A stretch of DNA of 64,000 bases from Halomonas sp. 1513 (GTDB lineage: Bacteria > Pseudomonadota > Gammaproteobacteria > Pseudomonadales > Halomonadaceae): positions 4,030,001-4,094,000 of the forward strand of contig CP019326.1 of assembly GCA_001971685.1 (NCBI GenBank). The letters are read 5' to 3'. Under the pieces are notes generated by a model, which was not told the origin of the DNA, made no database searches, and was given only the letters and a program-made list of their open reading frames with translations. Made by a program: the position numbers and the translations under genes. Below are positions 47,983 to 56,839 of the stretch, in pieces. How positions within the stretch are numbered: position 1 is the first letter of the stretch; every line of letters begins with the position of its first letter.

Positions 47983-48708
47983 TCAGTCGGACTGGCCGCG
48001 GTAGTGCTGGTCCCACATCAGCACCGCTCCGGCCACGGCGCCGGGCAGCAGCAGCAGGTTGGCCAGCGGTAGCCAGGTGATCAGCGTCACCAGGCCGCCG
48101 TAGCTGAGCGTCGGCCAGGGCCGCGCCCTGAGCCGGCGGCGCATGTCGGCGAAGGTGATCTTGTTGTTGTCCATCGGGTAGTCGAGGTAGGTGATCGCCA
48201 TCACCCAGGCCGAGAAGGCCGCCCACAGCAGCGGCGCCAGCACATTGAGGGCGGGGATCCAGCTGATCACCAGCAACAGCGCCAGCCGCGGCAGGATATA
48301 GCTCAGCTTGACCAGCTCGCGACCCAGCGCATCGACGCCGGTGCGCAGCAGGCCGCGGTCGTCGAGGGGCTCACGCCCACAGGCCGACACCTCCACCCTG
48401 GCGGCGAGAAAGCCGTAGAAGGGGGCGGCGATCAGGTGGGTGATCAGGGTGAAGGTGAAGAACACCATCAGCACCAGGGTCACCACGAACAGCGGCCAGA
48501 TCAGCCACTCCAACCAGGCCAGCCAGCCCGGTACCATTGCCATCCACCCCGCCAGCCAGCCGCCGAAGTGGCTGAGGACGTAGTGCAGCATGGCGGCATA
48601 GACCAGCAGATTGACCGCCAGCGGCACGAACACGTAGCGTCGCAGCCCCGGCGAATAGACCAGCCGGGTGCCGCGGCTCAGGGCATCGAGGGCCGAGAGC
48701 GTGGCCAT
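47983..48708 (-). CDS. cysZ: Sulfate transporter CysZ
   Basis: 241 residues from the ATG at 48708. Four hydrophobic regions of the CysZ/EI24 type: N-terminal SALDALSRGTRLVYSPGLRRYVFVPLAVNLL, a hydrophobic hairpin, FNAPFYGFLAARVE-like IAAPFYGFLAARVE, and YLDYPMDNNKITFADMRRRL, which is strongly conserved. CysZ imports sulfate for cysteine synthesis. Its start overlaps the phoU stop (TGATG), so it appears to be the last gene of the pst operon. Confidence 0.9.
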   Translation of the reverse strand: MATLSALDALSRGTRLVYSPGLRRYVFVPLAVNLLVYAAMLHYVLSHFGGWLAGWMAMVPGWLAWLEWLIWPLFVVTLVLMVFFTFTLITHLIAAPFYGFLAARVEVSACGREPLDDRGLLRTGVDALGRELVKLSYILPRLALLLVISWIPALNVLAPLLWAAFSAWVMAITYLDYPMDNNKITFADMRRRLRARPWPTLSYGGLVTLITWLPLANLLLLPGAVAGAVLMWDQHYRGQSD

Positions 48709-49436
48709 CAGCCGCGCCGCTTGATGGCTTCTTCGTCGAGTTCGTCGGGGTCGATATGGCGGATATCCAGCCCCTTGACCAGATACACCACGTACTCGGC
48801 GAGGTTGTTGGCGTGATCGCCGATACGCTCCAAAGCACGCAGGATCCACATCACGCTGAGCACCGAGGTGATCGAGCGCGGATCCTCCATCATGAAGGTC
48901 ATCAGCGAGCGCATCGCGGTGGTGTACTCGCTGTCCACCGCCTCGTCCTCGTGCACCACCTCCAGGGCCAGGTCGATATCGAAGCGGGCGAAGGCGGTCA
49001 GCGCATCACGCACCATCTTGCGCACGTGTTCGCTGATATGGCGCACCTCGATGAAGCCCTTGCTGCCGTTGCCGGCCTCGGCCAGGCTCATGGCGTTGCG
49101 GGCGATCTTGCTGGCCTCGTCGCCGATACGCTCGAGATCCGAGGTGGCACGGATCACCGCCAGCACCAGGCGCAGATCGGAGGCCGCCGGCTGGCGCCGC
49201 GCCAGCACCCGGGTGCACTCGTCGTCGATCTTGATCTGCATGTCGTTGACCGCGGCGTCGTTGTCGCGGACCCGCTCGGCCAGCCGGCTGTCGCCGTCGA
49301 GCAGCGCTGCGACCGCCTCCTGGACCTGCTTCTCGACCAGCCCACCCATCGCCATCAGGTGGGTCTTGAGCTCTTCGAGCTCCTGGTTGAACTGCTTGGA
49401 GATATGCTGACTGTGCGTATCGCTGGTGATATCCAT
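48708..49436 (-). CDS. phoU: Phosphate signalling protein PhoU
   Basis: 242 residues from the ATG at 49436 with AGGAGAG upstream. Two similar three-helix repeats with the metal-binding pattern ERIGDEASKIARN and ERIGDHANNLAEYV, plus LKTHLMAMGGLVEKQV. PhoU links the Pst transporter with PhoR and keeps the Pho regulon off when phosphate is plentiful. Downstream of pstB by 43 bases and coupled to cysZ. Confidence 0.95.
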   Translation of the reverse strand: MDITSDTHSQHISKQFNQELEELKTHLMAMGGLVEKQVQEAVAALLDGDSRLAERVRDNDAAVNDMQIKIDDECTRVLARRQPAASDLRLVLAVIRATSDLERIGDEASKIARNAMSLAEAGNGSKGFIEVRHISEHVRKMVRDALTAFARFDIDLALEVVHEDEAVDSEYTTAMRSLMTFMMEDPRSITSVLSVMWILRALERIGDHANNLAEYVVYLVKGLDIRHIDPDELDEEAIKRRG

Positions 49437-49479
49437 GCTGTCTCTCCTGATGAGCGCTGGCTCCGATGGAGCACAAGGC

Positions 49480-50301
49480 TCAGGCCATGCGGCCGGTGAT
49501 GTAGTTTTCGGTGCGCGCCAGGCGCGGGTTGGTGAACAGCGCATCGGTGGGCGCGTACTCGACCAGCTCGCCGCCGTGCAGGAAGGCGGTGTAGTCGGAG
49601 ACCCGCGCCGCCTGCTGCATGTTGTGGGTGACCAGCACCAGCGTCAGCTGCGACTTGAGGTTGCGGATCAACTCCTCGATCTTCAGCGTCGAGATCGGGT
49701 CCAGCGCCGAGGCCGGCTCATCGAGCAGCAGCACCTCGGGCTTGACCGCCAGGGTGCGGGCGATCACCAGACGCTGCTGCTGGCCGCCGGACAGCGACCA
49801 GGCCGAGTCGCCGAGGCGCGCCTTGACCTCGTCCCACAGCGCCGCCGAGCGCAGCGCCCACTCCACCACTTCGTCGCGCTGGCGCTTGCGCAGGCCGCCC
49901 TGCAGGCGCAGGCCGAAGGCGACGTTCTCGTAGATCGACATCGGGAAGGGGTTGGGCGTCTGGAACACCATCCCCACCCGCCGCCGCAGCTCGGCCACCG
50001 CCACCTCGGGGGCGTGAATCTCCTGGCCCTCGAGGCGAATCTCGCCGCGCCGGCTGACGCTGTCGTTGAGGTCGTGCAGCCGGTTCAGCGCGCGCAGCAG
50101 GGTCGACTTGCCGCAGCCCGACGGCCCGATGAAGGCCGTGACCCGATGCCGCGGCACGCGCAGCGTGAGATCGCTGAGTGCCGGCGTCCCGGCATAGGCC
50201 AGGCTCAGCGCCTGGATCTCCAGGCAGCTGTCGGCGGGGGCGATCTCGACCACCGCCTCACGCCGCGCGATAGCGGCTGGGCTGGCAGGTTGCGAAAGCA
50301 C
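49480..50301 (-). CDS. pstB: Phosphate ABC transporter ATPase PstB
   Basis: 273 residues from a GTG with AGGAGG 10 bases upstream. Walker [10 protein letters not shown], signature LSGGQQQRL, Walker [15 protein letters not shown]-loop VTHN. The [26 protein letters not shown] segment is PstB-specific. It powers high-affinity Pi uptake by PstCA. Confidence 0.95.
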   Translation of the reverse strand: MLSQPASPAAIARREAVVEIAPADSCLEIQALSLAYAGTPALSDLTLRVPRHRVTAFIGPSGCGKSTLLRALNRLHDLNDSVSRRGEIRLEGQEIHAPEVAVAELRRRVGMVFQTPNPFPMSIYENVAFGLRLQGGLRKRQRDEVVEWALRSAALWDEVKARLGDSAWSLSGGQQQRLVIARTLAVKPEVLLLDEPASALDPISTLKIEELIRNLKSQLTLVLVTHNMQQAARVSDYTAFLHGGELVEYAPTDALFTNPRLARTENYITGRMA

Positions 50302-50315
50302 GGTTCTCGGACCTC

Positions 50316-51854
50316 CTAGCGTGGCAGCGCGCCATGACGCGCCTTGAGATGATGCCGCAGTAAGATGGCAGTTAGGTTAAGCACCAGGATCACTAGCACC
50401 AGCAGCAGCGCCGTGGCGTATACCAGCGGCAGCGCGGCCTCGACATCGCCGCTGTGAAAGCCTACGTCGAAGATATGATAGCCAAGGTGCATGAACTTGC
50501 GCTCGAGGTGCAGGAACGGAAACTCGCCGTCCACCGGCACCTGGGGCGCCAGCTTGGCCACCCCCACCAGCATCAGCGGCGCCACCTCGCCGGCGGCCCG
50601 CGCCACCGCCAGGATCATCCCGGTGAGCATCGCCGGCAGCGCCATCGGCACCACCACCCGGCGCAGCGTCTCGAGCCGCGTGGCGCCCAGCGCCAGGGCG
50701 CCTTCGCGCTGGTGATCGGGAATGCGCGCCAGGCCCTCCTCGGTGGCCACGATCACCACCGGCAGGGTCAGCAGCGCCAGGGTCAGCGAGGCCCACAGCA
50801 GCCCGCCGGTGCCGAAGGTCGGCGACGGCAGCTGCTCGCTGAAGAACCACTCGTCGAGGCTGCCGCCGATGCCGTAGACGAAGACCCCGAGGCCGAACAC
50901 GCCGTAGACGATCGACGGCACCCCGGCGAGATTGCGCACGCTGATGCGCACCAGCCGGGTCAGCCGGCCCTGGTGGGCGATCTCGTTGAGGTAGATGGCC
51001 GCCAGCACGCCGAACGGCGCCACCAGCAGCGACATCAGCAGTACCAGCAGCACGGTGCCGAAGATCGCCGGCCACACGCCGCCAGCGGTGTTGGCGGCGC
51101 GCGGCCCCTCGCTGAGAAAGCGCCACCCGCGCTCGCCCCAGGCGCCGAGCTTGGCCGGCAGCGACATGGCGTTGGGCCGCTGAATCGCCAGCACGTCTTC
51201 GAGGGGTAGCGCCAGTCGCTCACCCGCGACGCTCTCCAGCAGCACCCGGTCGCGGGCCATGCGCGCCTGAAGCGCCAGCACCTCGGCGTTGAGTGCGACC
51301 AGCTCCTCCTCGAGCCGAGCGCGGCTGGCGGCATCCTGCTCCGCGGCCAGCGCTCTCACTCGCGGCATCACCGCCTCCTGGCGCAGCGCGTCACGCGCCT
51401 CTCGCAGCTGCGCCAGGCGCTCCAGGCGCTGATCGAGCGCCGCCCAGCGCGCCGCCTCGTCGTCGATATCGAGGGCCACGCCATCCTCCTCGAGGCCCGC
51501 CACGCGGCCGATGAAGTCGCCCCAGCGCCGGCGCTCCACCACCACCAGTTCCGCCGGCCGCCGCTGGTCGACGATGCGCGCCACCTCGACCCAGCGCCAC
51601 GGCGTGCCCAGCCACTCGCGGTTGCCGGTGTGATAGAGCCGCTCGACGCCTTCGGCGCTGCGCTCCTCGCGGCCGGGGCGGGCGGCGAAGCGGCTGCCGT
51701 CGTCGAGTTCCACCAGGACCACCTCGGCGGGCCAGAAGTGGGCCAGCCCGCGGCCCGCCAGCAGTGCCAGCAGTGCCACCAGCAGCAGCAGCGACAGCGC
51801 CACGCTGCCGGCCGCTAGCCACGCCCAGGGACCTTCGCCACGCACCCGCCTCAT
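50316..51854 (-). CDS. pstA: Phosphate ABC transporter permease PstA (long form)
   Basis: 512 residues from the ATG at 51854, which overlaps the pstC stop as ATGA. E. coli PstA is 296 residues; this long form, as in Pseudomonas, adds ~240 N-terminal residues after the first helix (12-35), including a coiled-coil stretch at ~140-205 that should be periplasmic. The permease core holds [30 protein letters not shown] and the EAA region [18 protein letters not shown]. The frame is open upstream but that lies over pstC. Confidence 0.93.
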   Translation of the reverse strand: MRRVRGEGPWAWLAAGSVALSLLLLVALLALLAGRGLAHFWPAEVVLVELDDGSRFAARPGREERSAEGVERLYHTGNREWLGTPWRWVEVARIVDQRRPAELVVVERRRWGDFIGRVAGLEEDGVALDIDDEAARWAALDQRLERLAQLREARDALRQEAVMPRVRALAAEQDAASRARLEEELVALNAEVLALQARMARDRVLLESVAGERLALPLEDVLAIQRPNAMSLPAKLGAWGERGWRFLSEGPRAANTAGGVWPAIFGTVLLVLLMSLLVAPFGVLAAIYLNEIAHQGRLTRLVRISVRNLAGVPSIVYGVFGLGVFVYGIGGSLDEWFFSEQLPSPTFGTGGLLWASLTLALLTLPVVIVATEEGLARIPDHQREGALALGATRLETLRRVVVPMALPAMLTGMILAVARAAGEVAPLMLVGVAKLAPQVPVDGEFPFLHLERKFMHLGYHIFDVGFHSGDVEAALPLVYATALLLVLVILVLNLTAILLRHHLKARHGALPR

Positions 51855-53599
51855 GTCGGCCCGCCGAGCCGCTGATAGCGGCGCCTGAGCCGGCCACGCA
51901 CCACCTCGGCCAGGGTGTTGACGCAGAAAGTGAACACGAACAGCAGCAGCGCGCTGAGGAACAGCAGCCGGTAGTGGGTGCCGCCCAGCGCCGCCTCGGG
52001 CAGCTCGATGGCGATATTGGCCGACAGCGAGCGCAGGCCGTCGAAGGGGCTGGCGGTCATCACCGCGGTGTTGCCGGTGGCCATGAGTACGATCATGGTC
52101 TCGCCCACCGCGCGGCCGGCGCCGATCATCAGCGCGGCGAAGATGCCTGGACTGGCCGCCGGCAGCACCACCTTCCACAGCGCCTGCCAGCGCGTCGCAC
52201 CCATCGCCGCGGCGCCCTCGGCGAGGCTCTTGGGCACCCCGGAGAGCGCATCCTCGGCCAGCGCGTAGATGGTCGGCATCACCGCCAGGCCCATGGCCAG
52301 GCCAACGATCATGGCGTTGCGGCTGGCATAGTCCAGACCTAGCTGGAGTTCCAGCCAGCCGCGCATGTCGCCGTCGAACCACCAGCGCTCCAGGCTCGGC
52401 GACAGCCACACTGCCAGTGCCGCCAGCAGTGCCAGCCACGGCATCAGCCACAGTCCCGCCCAGCTCAGCGGCAGGCGCTGGCGCCAGCGCGCCGAGCAGC
52501 ACGCCCAGAGTACGCCGCCGCTCAGCATGCCCAGCGGCAGCACCAGCAGCAGCGCCAGCACGCCCGGCAGGTGACGCTCGACCCAGGGCGCCAGCACCAG
52601 GCCGGCGATAAAGCCCAACACGACCCCGGGCAGCGCCTCCATCAGCTCGAGGGTCGGCTTGATGCGCGTGCGCAGCCCCGCCGACATGAAGCAGGCGGTG
52701 TGCACCGCGGCCCCCAGCGCCAGGGGGATGGCCACCAGCAGCGCATAGGCGGCGGCCTTGAGCGTGCCCCAGGCCAGTGGCGCCAGCCCGTAGCGGGGCT
52801 CATCCTGGCTGTCGCTGACGCCGGTCTGCCAGCGCTGCTGGGGCGCGGCGTGGCCCTCGTAGTGCTGCGGCCGCCACAGGCTGCGCCAGGTCACCTCGGC
52901 GTGTTCGGCGTCGATCTCGAGGCGGCTGGCCGCGTCCGCGCTGCCCCACCACAGGTCGCCCTGGTCGTCCCAGCCCAGCGCTTCGCCGCTTGGCGCCTGG
53001 CCCTGCCAGCGCAGCCCGCCGATGGCCTGGTAGAGCCCCAACTGGTTGGCCTCGTTCAGCGCCAGCGCCTGACGGTCGGGCAGCGCGATCAGCTGGCGGA
53101 TCGGCGCCGCGCCCAGCGCCTGATAGTGGCCCGCCGCCACCGGCAGATCATGATCGGCCAGCGTTACCCAGCGCTGCACGCCGCCGCCATCGTCGCCGAC
53201 CAGCAGCGCCCGCCCGCCTTGCAGCGCCGCCAGTGCGGTGATGCGACGCGACGCCGGCACCGCCTCGACGCGCCCGGCCAGCTCGAGCCCGCTGGCCGTG
53301 CGCTGAAAGACCACCAGCTCACGGCCGTCGGCCTGCCACTGCTGCTGCTCGCCCGCAGCGCTGAGGCTATCCGTCGGCAGGCTCTCAAGCGCTGGCAGGG
53401 AGGCGCCGTCGGTGCTCTGCTCGCGCACCTCGGGGGCCACGAACAGCGGCGCCACCTCGACGGCCAGAAACACCCCGATTGCCAGTACCGCGCCGATCAC
53501 GCCGATGCCACAGGCGCTGATCAGCGCCGTGGCCAGCCGGTCACGCAGGAAACGCAGGCGCTGACGAAGGCGCCGGGGAGCAGCGGCAGGGTCGGTCAT
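51851..53599 (-). CDS. pstC: Phosphate ABC transporter permease PstC (long form)
   Basis: 582 residues. An N-terminal helix (~24-48), a large periplasmic insert (~50-270) with repeated WD/propeller-like short strands, then the permease helices. The EAA loop is SLAEGAAAMGATRWQALWKVVLPAAS, and AGRAVGETMIVLMATGN is a PstC signature. Much longer than E. coli PstC (319). The coding start is preceded by a Pho box at the end of pstS, so pstCAB-phoU-cysZ can be transcribed from its own promoter. Confidence 0.92.
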   Translation of the reverse strand: MTDPAAAPRRLRQRLRFLRDRLATALISACGIGVIGAVLAIGVFLAVEVAPLFVAPEVREQSTDGASLPALESLPTDSLSAAGEQQQWQADGRELVVFQRTASGLELAGRVEAVPASRRITALAALQGGRALLVGDDGGGVQRWVTLADHDLPVAAGHYQALGAAPIRQLIALPDRQALALNEANQLGLYQAIGGLRWQGQAPSGEALGWDDQGDLWWGSADAASRLEIDAEHAEVTWRSLWRPQHYEGHAAPQQRWQTGVSDSQDEPRYGLAPLAWGTLKAAAYALLVAIPLALGAAVHTACFMSAGLRTRIKPTLELMEALPGVVLGFIAGLVLAPWVERHLPGVLALLLVLPLGMLSGGVLWACCSARWRQRLPLSWAGLWLMPWLALLAALAVWLSPSLERWWFDGDMRGWLELQLGLDYASRNAMIVGLAMGLAVMPTIYALAEDALSGVPKSLAEGAAAMGATRWQALWKVVLPAASPGIFAALMIGAGRAVGETMIVLMATGNTAVMTASPFDGLRSLSANIAIELPEAALGGTHYRLLFLSALLLFVFTFCVNTLAEVVRGRLRRRYQRLGGPT

Positions 53600-53630
53600 C
53601 GCAAGGGCCTGTCAGCAGCGGGTAACCACC

Positions 53631-53664
53631 ACAATAAGGCAGTTTGATGACAGCCAGATGACAT
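53631..53664 (-). promoter_or_regulatory. Pho box and -10 upstream of pstC
   Basis: On the minus strand ATGTCAT (53664-53658), four bases, CTGTCAT (53653-53647), then 10 bp and a TATTGT -10 (53636-53631). This is the PhoB box geometry, with half-sites nearly identical to consensus. The box begins at the pstS stop codon. Confidence 0.87.
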
Positions 53665-54584
53665 CAGCCCTCCTCCAGGCCGAGCTGTGAGCGAGCCGCC
53701 CGGCGCAGCGCCTCGGGCAGCGCGATGAAGCCGCTCTCCTCGACCAGTGCCTGACCCGCGTCGGAGAGTACCAGCGCGATGAATGCCGCCTCCGGCGGAG
53801 GCAAGCGCTCACCGGGGGGCAGATTGACGTAGAGATAGAGCGTCCGCGACAGCGGATAGTCACCGCTGAGCACGTTAGCGGCGGTGGGCGCCAGCGCCTC
53901 GCCGACGGCGTTCTCCAGCGCCACGGCGCGCACGCCGGCGGTGAGATAGCCGGCGCCGGCGTAGCCGATCGCCCCAGGTGCACCGGCCACCGCGGCCACT
54001 GCCGCCGCCGAGCCGGTGTGCTCGTTGACGTCGAGACGAAAATCGCCGCCGCACAGCGCTTCACGCTTGAACACGCCGTGAGTGCCGGAGACAGAGTTGC
54101 GCCCATGTCGCGCCAGGCTGCCGCGGCGTGAACTGCCCGGCAGCGCCTCCCAGCGCGTGATCGCCTCGGCGGCGCCGCAGCGCCGGGTATCCGAGAAGAT
54201 CGCATCGAGCTGGGCCAGATTCAGCGCCTCGAGCGGATGGTGGCGATGCACGAACACCGCCAGGGCATCCAGCGCCACCGGTATCTCCTGGGGCGGATGG
54301 CCCTGCTGCGCCTCGATGACCTCGCGCTCGGCCGCCGACATGCGCCGCGACATGGGTCCCAGCCGGCTGGTGCCCGCCGCCAGTGCCGCCGGCGCCGTTG
54401 CCGAGCCGCTGGCCTGCAGCTGCAACCGCACCCCGGGGTGGTCGCGCTCGAGCTGTTCGCCCCAGCGCAGCATCAGCCCGGCCAGGGTCTCGGAGCCCAC
54501 CGAGTCGAGGCTACCCACCACGCTGCCCTCGTCGGCGGCCAGCGGCCAAGCCCCGAGCAGAGAGCACAGCAGCACCCCCCGCAA
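53664..54584 (-). CDS. pstS: Phosphate-binding protein PstS-like (start uncertain)
   Basis: 306 residues from a TTG at 54584. A PBP-fold Pi-binding protein: ASGSATAP, TSRLGPMSRRM, SVSGTHGVF and GAIGYAGAGYL match the PstS binding loops. Encoded just upstream of pstCAB. The start is a problem: the only in-frame ATG (54737) would add 51 residues with many rare codons and TGT repeats, and would overlap the divergent gene's start. The TTG gives a short but usable signal peptide (RGVLLCSLLGAWPLA). The residues before the TTG read RRAFLR, a possible Tat motif if an upstream start is real. No Pho box was seen upstream. Confidence 0.8.
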   Translation of the reverse strand: MRGVLLCSLLGAWPLAADEGSVVGSLDSVGSETLAGLMLRWGEQLERDHPGVRLQLQASGSATAPAALAAGTSRLGPMSRRMSAAEREVIEAQQGHPPQEIPVALDALAVFVHRHHPLEALNLAQLDAIFSDTRRCGAAEAITRWEALPGSSRRGSLARHGRNSVSGTHGVFKREALCGGDFRLDVNEHTGSAAAVAAVAGAPGAIGYAGAGYLTAGVRAVALENAVGEALAPTAANVLSGDYPLSRTLYLYVNLPPGERLPPPEAAFIALVLSDAGQALVEESGFIALPEALRRAARSQLGLEEG

Positions 54585-54735
54585 GAACGCACGTCGCCAC
54601 GGCCGGCTGCTAGACGGGGTGTCGCAGCCACTGGAGCTTGCCTGCGACTGGCGTATATGATGGGTCGACGATGCCGCGCTGCGGCACGCCCGTTGTTTCA
54701 CTCTCTTTTCACAACAACAAGATGCTGCACACTCC

Positions 54736-55140
54736 ATGACCGACCTCGACGATGTTCCCGCGCCCCAGGGCCAACTGACACTCAAACTGCTGGCCTCCCG
54801 GCAGGATACCAACTTCTACGGCGATATCCCCGCCGGCTGGCTGATCGGCCATATGGATCAGGCCGCCGAACTCGCCGCCGGACGTGAGGCCCACGGCCGC
54901 ACCGCCACGGTCGCCCTGGAGTCGATGGATTTCCTGTGCCCGGTGCGGGTCGGCTCGGTGGTCAATATCTATACCGCGATCCGCGAGGTGGGCCGCAGCT
55001 CGCTGAAGATCGACGTCGAGGTGTGGATACGTCCCCATCAGGAGCGCGATCCCGACGAGCTCTACAAGGTCACCGAGGCGCGCTTCGTGATGGTCGCCCT
55101 GGACGACAATGGGCGGATACGCGCCGTCCCCGACGCCTGA
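54736..55140 (+). CDS. Hotdog-fold acyl-CoA thioesterase (YciA type)
   Basis: 134 residues. The YciA pattern is clear: QGQLTLKLLASRQDTNFYGDIPAGWLIGHMDQAA, TVALESMDFLCPVRVGSVVNIY and KVTEARFVMVALDDNGR. The family hydrolyses medium and long acyl-CoAs as a hexamer. There is no good ribosome site, but an A-rich AACAACAA lies 16 bases upstream of the ATG. Divergent from pstS. Confidence 0.85.
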   Translation: MTDLDDVPAPQGQLTLKLLASRQDTNFYGDIPAGWLIGHMDQAAELAAGREAHGRTATVALESMDFLCPVRVGSVVNIYTAIREVGRSSLKIDVEVWIRPHQERDPDELYKVTEARFVMVALDDNGRIRAVPDA

Positions 55141-55152
55141 GCCTGAACGACG

Positions 55153-55174
55153 AAGGGCGCCCTGGGGCGCCCTT
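55153..55174. terminator. Hairpin between the thioesterase and TRAP genes
   Basis: A perfect 9-bp stem (aagggcgcc / ggcgccctt) with a CTGG loop lies between convergent genes; TTGGCATT follows on the plus strand. A likely bidirectional terminator. Confidence 0.72.
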
Positions 55175-55195
55175 GGCATTCATGCTGAGGGTCGA

Positions 55196-56284
55196 TCAGG
55201 CGCCAACGTTTTCGCGGCCTTTGAGATAGGAGTACTCGCCGACGTCGGTGAAGGGCCGTACCAGCTGCTGGAAGGCCAGGTAGGAGTCGTAGATCTTCTT
55301 CGAGTCGGGATCGTTTTCGACCTGGCGCTCGAGTACCTCCATGGAGGATTCGTAGAGCGCCTGCATGACGTCCTCGGGGAAGGTGCGCAGCTCGACGCCG
55401 TGCTCCTCGACCAGGGTCTCGAGGGCCTGGGCGTTGCGGTAGGTGAACTCGTCGATCATCGACAGGTTGGCACTGCGCGCGGCTTCGGTGACCACGTCCT
55501 TGAGGTCGTCGGGCAGGGCGTTCCAGGCATCCAGGTTGATGGTGCCCTCGAGCACCGCGCTGGGCTCGTTCCACACCGAGGTGTAGTAGTAGTCGGCGAC
55601 CTGATAGAGGCCGAAGGCCATGTCGTTGTAGGGCCCGACCCAGTCGGCGGCGTCGAGCACGCCGGTCTGCAGCGAGGTGAATATCTCCGAACCCGGCATG
55701 TTCACGGCGGTGGCGCCGATGCCGTTCATGGCCTCGCCGGCCAGCCCCGGCAGGCGAATCCGCACGCCGCGCATGTCGTCCAGCGAGTGAATCTCCTTCT
55801 TGAACCAGCCGGCCATCTGGGTGCCGGTGTTGCCCACCGCGAACGGCTTGAGGTTGTGCTTGGCGTAGAGCTCGTCCCACAGCTCCTGACCGCCGCCGTT
55901 ATAAAGCCAGGCGTTGGTCTCGGTGGTGTTCATGCCGAACGGCACGGCGGTGAAGAACTGCGCCGCGGCGACCTTGCCGCGCCAGTAGTAGGCGGCGGAG
56001 TGGCCCATCTCGGCGGTGCCCGCGGCGACGGCATCGAAGACTTCCAGGGCCGGCACCAGTTCGCCGGCGCCGAGCACCTCGACGCGCATGCGACCGCCGG
56101 AGAGCCGCTCGATGCGCTCGGCGAAGTCCTTGGCCCCGGTGCCCAGCGCAGGGAAGTTCTGCGGCCAGGAGGTGACCATGCGCCAGGTGATGACCTCGTC
56201 GGCCTTGGCGGTGGAGATGAAGGGTGCTGCGGCGACGCCGGCGGCACCGGCCCCCAGGGTCTTGAGAAAGTTACGGCGTTGCAT
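55196..56284 (-). CDS. TRAP transporter substrate-binding protein (TakP-like), orphan
   Basis: 362 residues with a Tat signal (MQRRNFLKTLGAGAAG, RRNFLK motif). A DctP-type binding protein: WRMVTSWPQNFP, GELVPALEVFDAVAAGTAEMGHSAAYYW, GNTGTQMAGWFKKEI, IRLPGLAGEAM and ADWVGPYNDMAFG closely match TakP, a 2-oxo-acid binding TRAP protein. No DctQ or DctM membrane gene is beside it, so it must work with components encoded elsewhere. Its upstream region is the repeat-rich spacer at 56285-56839. Confidence 0.87.
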   Translation of the reverse strand: MQRRNFLKTLGAGAAGVAAAPFISTAKADEVITWRMVTSWPQNFPALGTGAKDFAERIERLSGGRMRVEVLGAGELVPALEVFDAVAAGTAEMGHSAAYYWRGKVAAAQFFTAVPFGMNTTETNAWLYNGGGQELWDELYAKHNLKPFAVGNTGTQMAGWFKKEIHSLDDMRGVRIRLPGLAGEAMNGIGATAVNMPGSEIFTSLQTGVLDAADWVGPYNDMAFGLYQVADYYYTSVWNEPSAVLEGTINLDAWNALPDDLKDVVTEAARSANLSMIDEFTYRNAQALETLVEEHGVELRTFPEDVMQALYESSMEVLERQVENDPDSKKIYDSYLAFQQLVRPFTDVGEYSYLKGRENVGA

Positions 56285-56330
56285 GAAGGCGAACTCCAGA
56301 AGCGTTGTTGTGATTTCCTGGCAGGCTTAG

Positions 56331-56472
56331 GGAAGCGCTGAATAAATCGGCGAGCGGGATGAAGCACAAGGCGCACGGAGCACAGAAACCGGAGCCTATG
56401 GGGTATAGGTGAGGATTTCGCGCACCGCGCAACGCTGTGATTCGCACGCGCAGACATTTATGCAGTGCTTCC
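56331..56472. repeat. MITE-like element with 17-bp terminal inverted repeats
   Basis: ggaagcgctgaataaat at 56331-56347 and atttatgcagtgcttcc at 56456-56472 are inverted repeats with 2 mismatches in 17. The 142-bp element has no coding capacity. No target-site duplication is clear. Terminal repeats of this kind mark small non-autonomous transposon relatives. Confidence 0.65.
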
Positions 56473-56639
56473 TGGATCCTGCGGGAAAGCGTCCGTCAGC
56501 GAGTATGCTAAGCCGACTTTCATTCGGCAAGCCCCGCCGCTCAACGCGCAGAGCTAGCGTAATTGCTGTTAGCGAGGAACGTCTAGGGCAGGTCGAATTG
56601 GGGGCTCTTGCAGCATCGCAAAGGCAGCACCGCTCGGAA

Positions 56640-56830
56640 CTGATCTGGCGGTAGGCCTACGGGGAGGCGCTGTAAACCCGTCCCTGGGCGCTACCTTGCG
56701 CCCTGCTGCGCTCTCGCATCCTGCTCCGCTTACAGGACCGGTGCTGGCCATCCATGGCCAGCCCGTTCGAAGCGATGCTTCTCACCCATGGCGCAAACCT
56801 CCCCTACACCCTACCGCCAGCGTTCCTTAC
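56640..56830. repeat. Intergenic repeat block with palindrome
   Basis: Contains tacggggaggcgctgtaaac, then a perfect 9-bp inverted repeat gctggccat / atggccagc (56743-56762, 2-base loop). From memory this composition resembles a dispersed intergenic repeat of Halomonas chromosomes; no second copy was noted in this window. Boundaries approximate. Confidence 0.4.
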
Positions 56831-56839
56831 TTGCTCTCG

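Larger units (their letters stand above)
56285..56839. other. Repeat-rich intergenic spacer, no gene
   Basis: 555 bp without a supported gene. It contains a MITE-like element (56331-56472), an unassigned middle part (56473-56640), and a block with a perfect inverted repeat (56743-56762). The TRAP gene promoter should lie near 56285-56330 on the minus strand but no clear hexamers were found. Confidence 0.6.

Noticed and set aside
53664..54812. A Tat-exported PstS with the full 382-residue frame
   Set aside because: The RRAFLR motif is suggestive, but the added region has rare codons and overlaps the divergent gene, so I kept the shorter start and listed the doubt as a finding.
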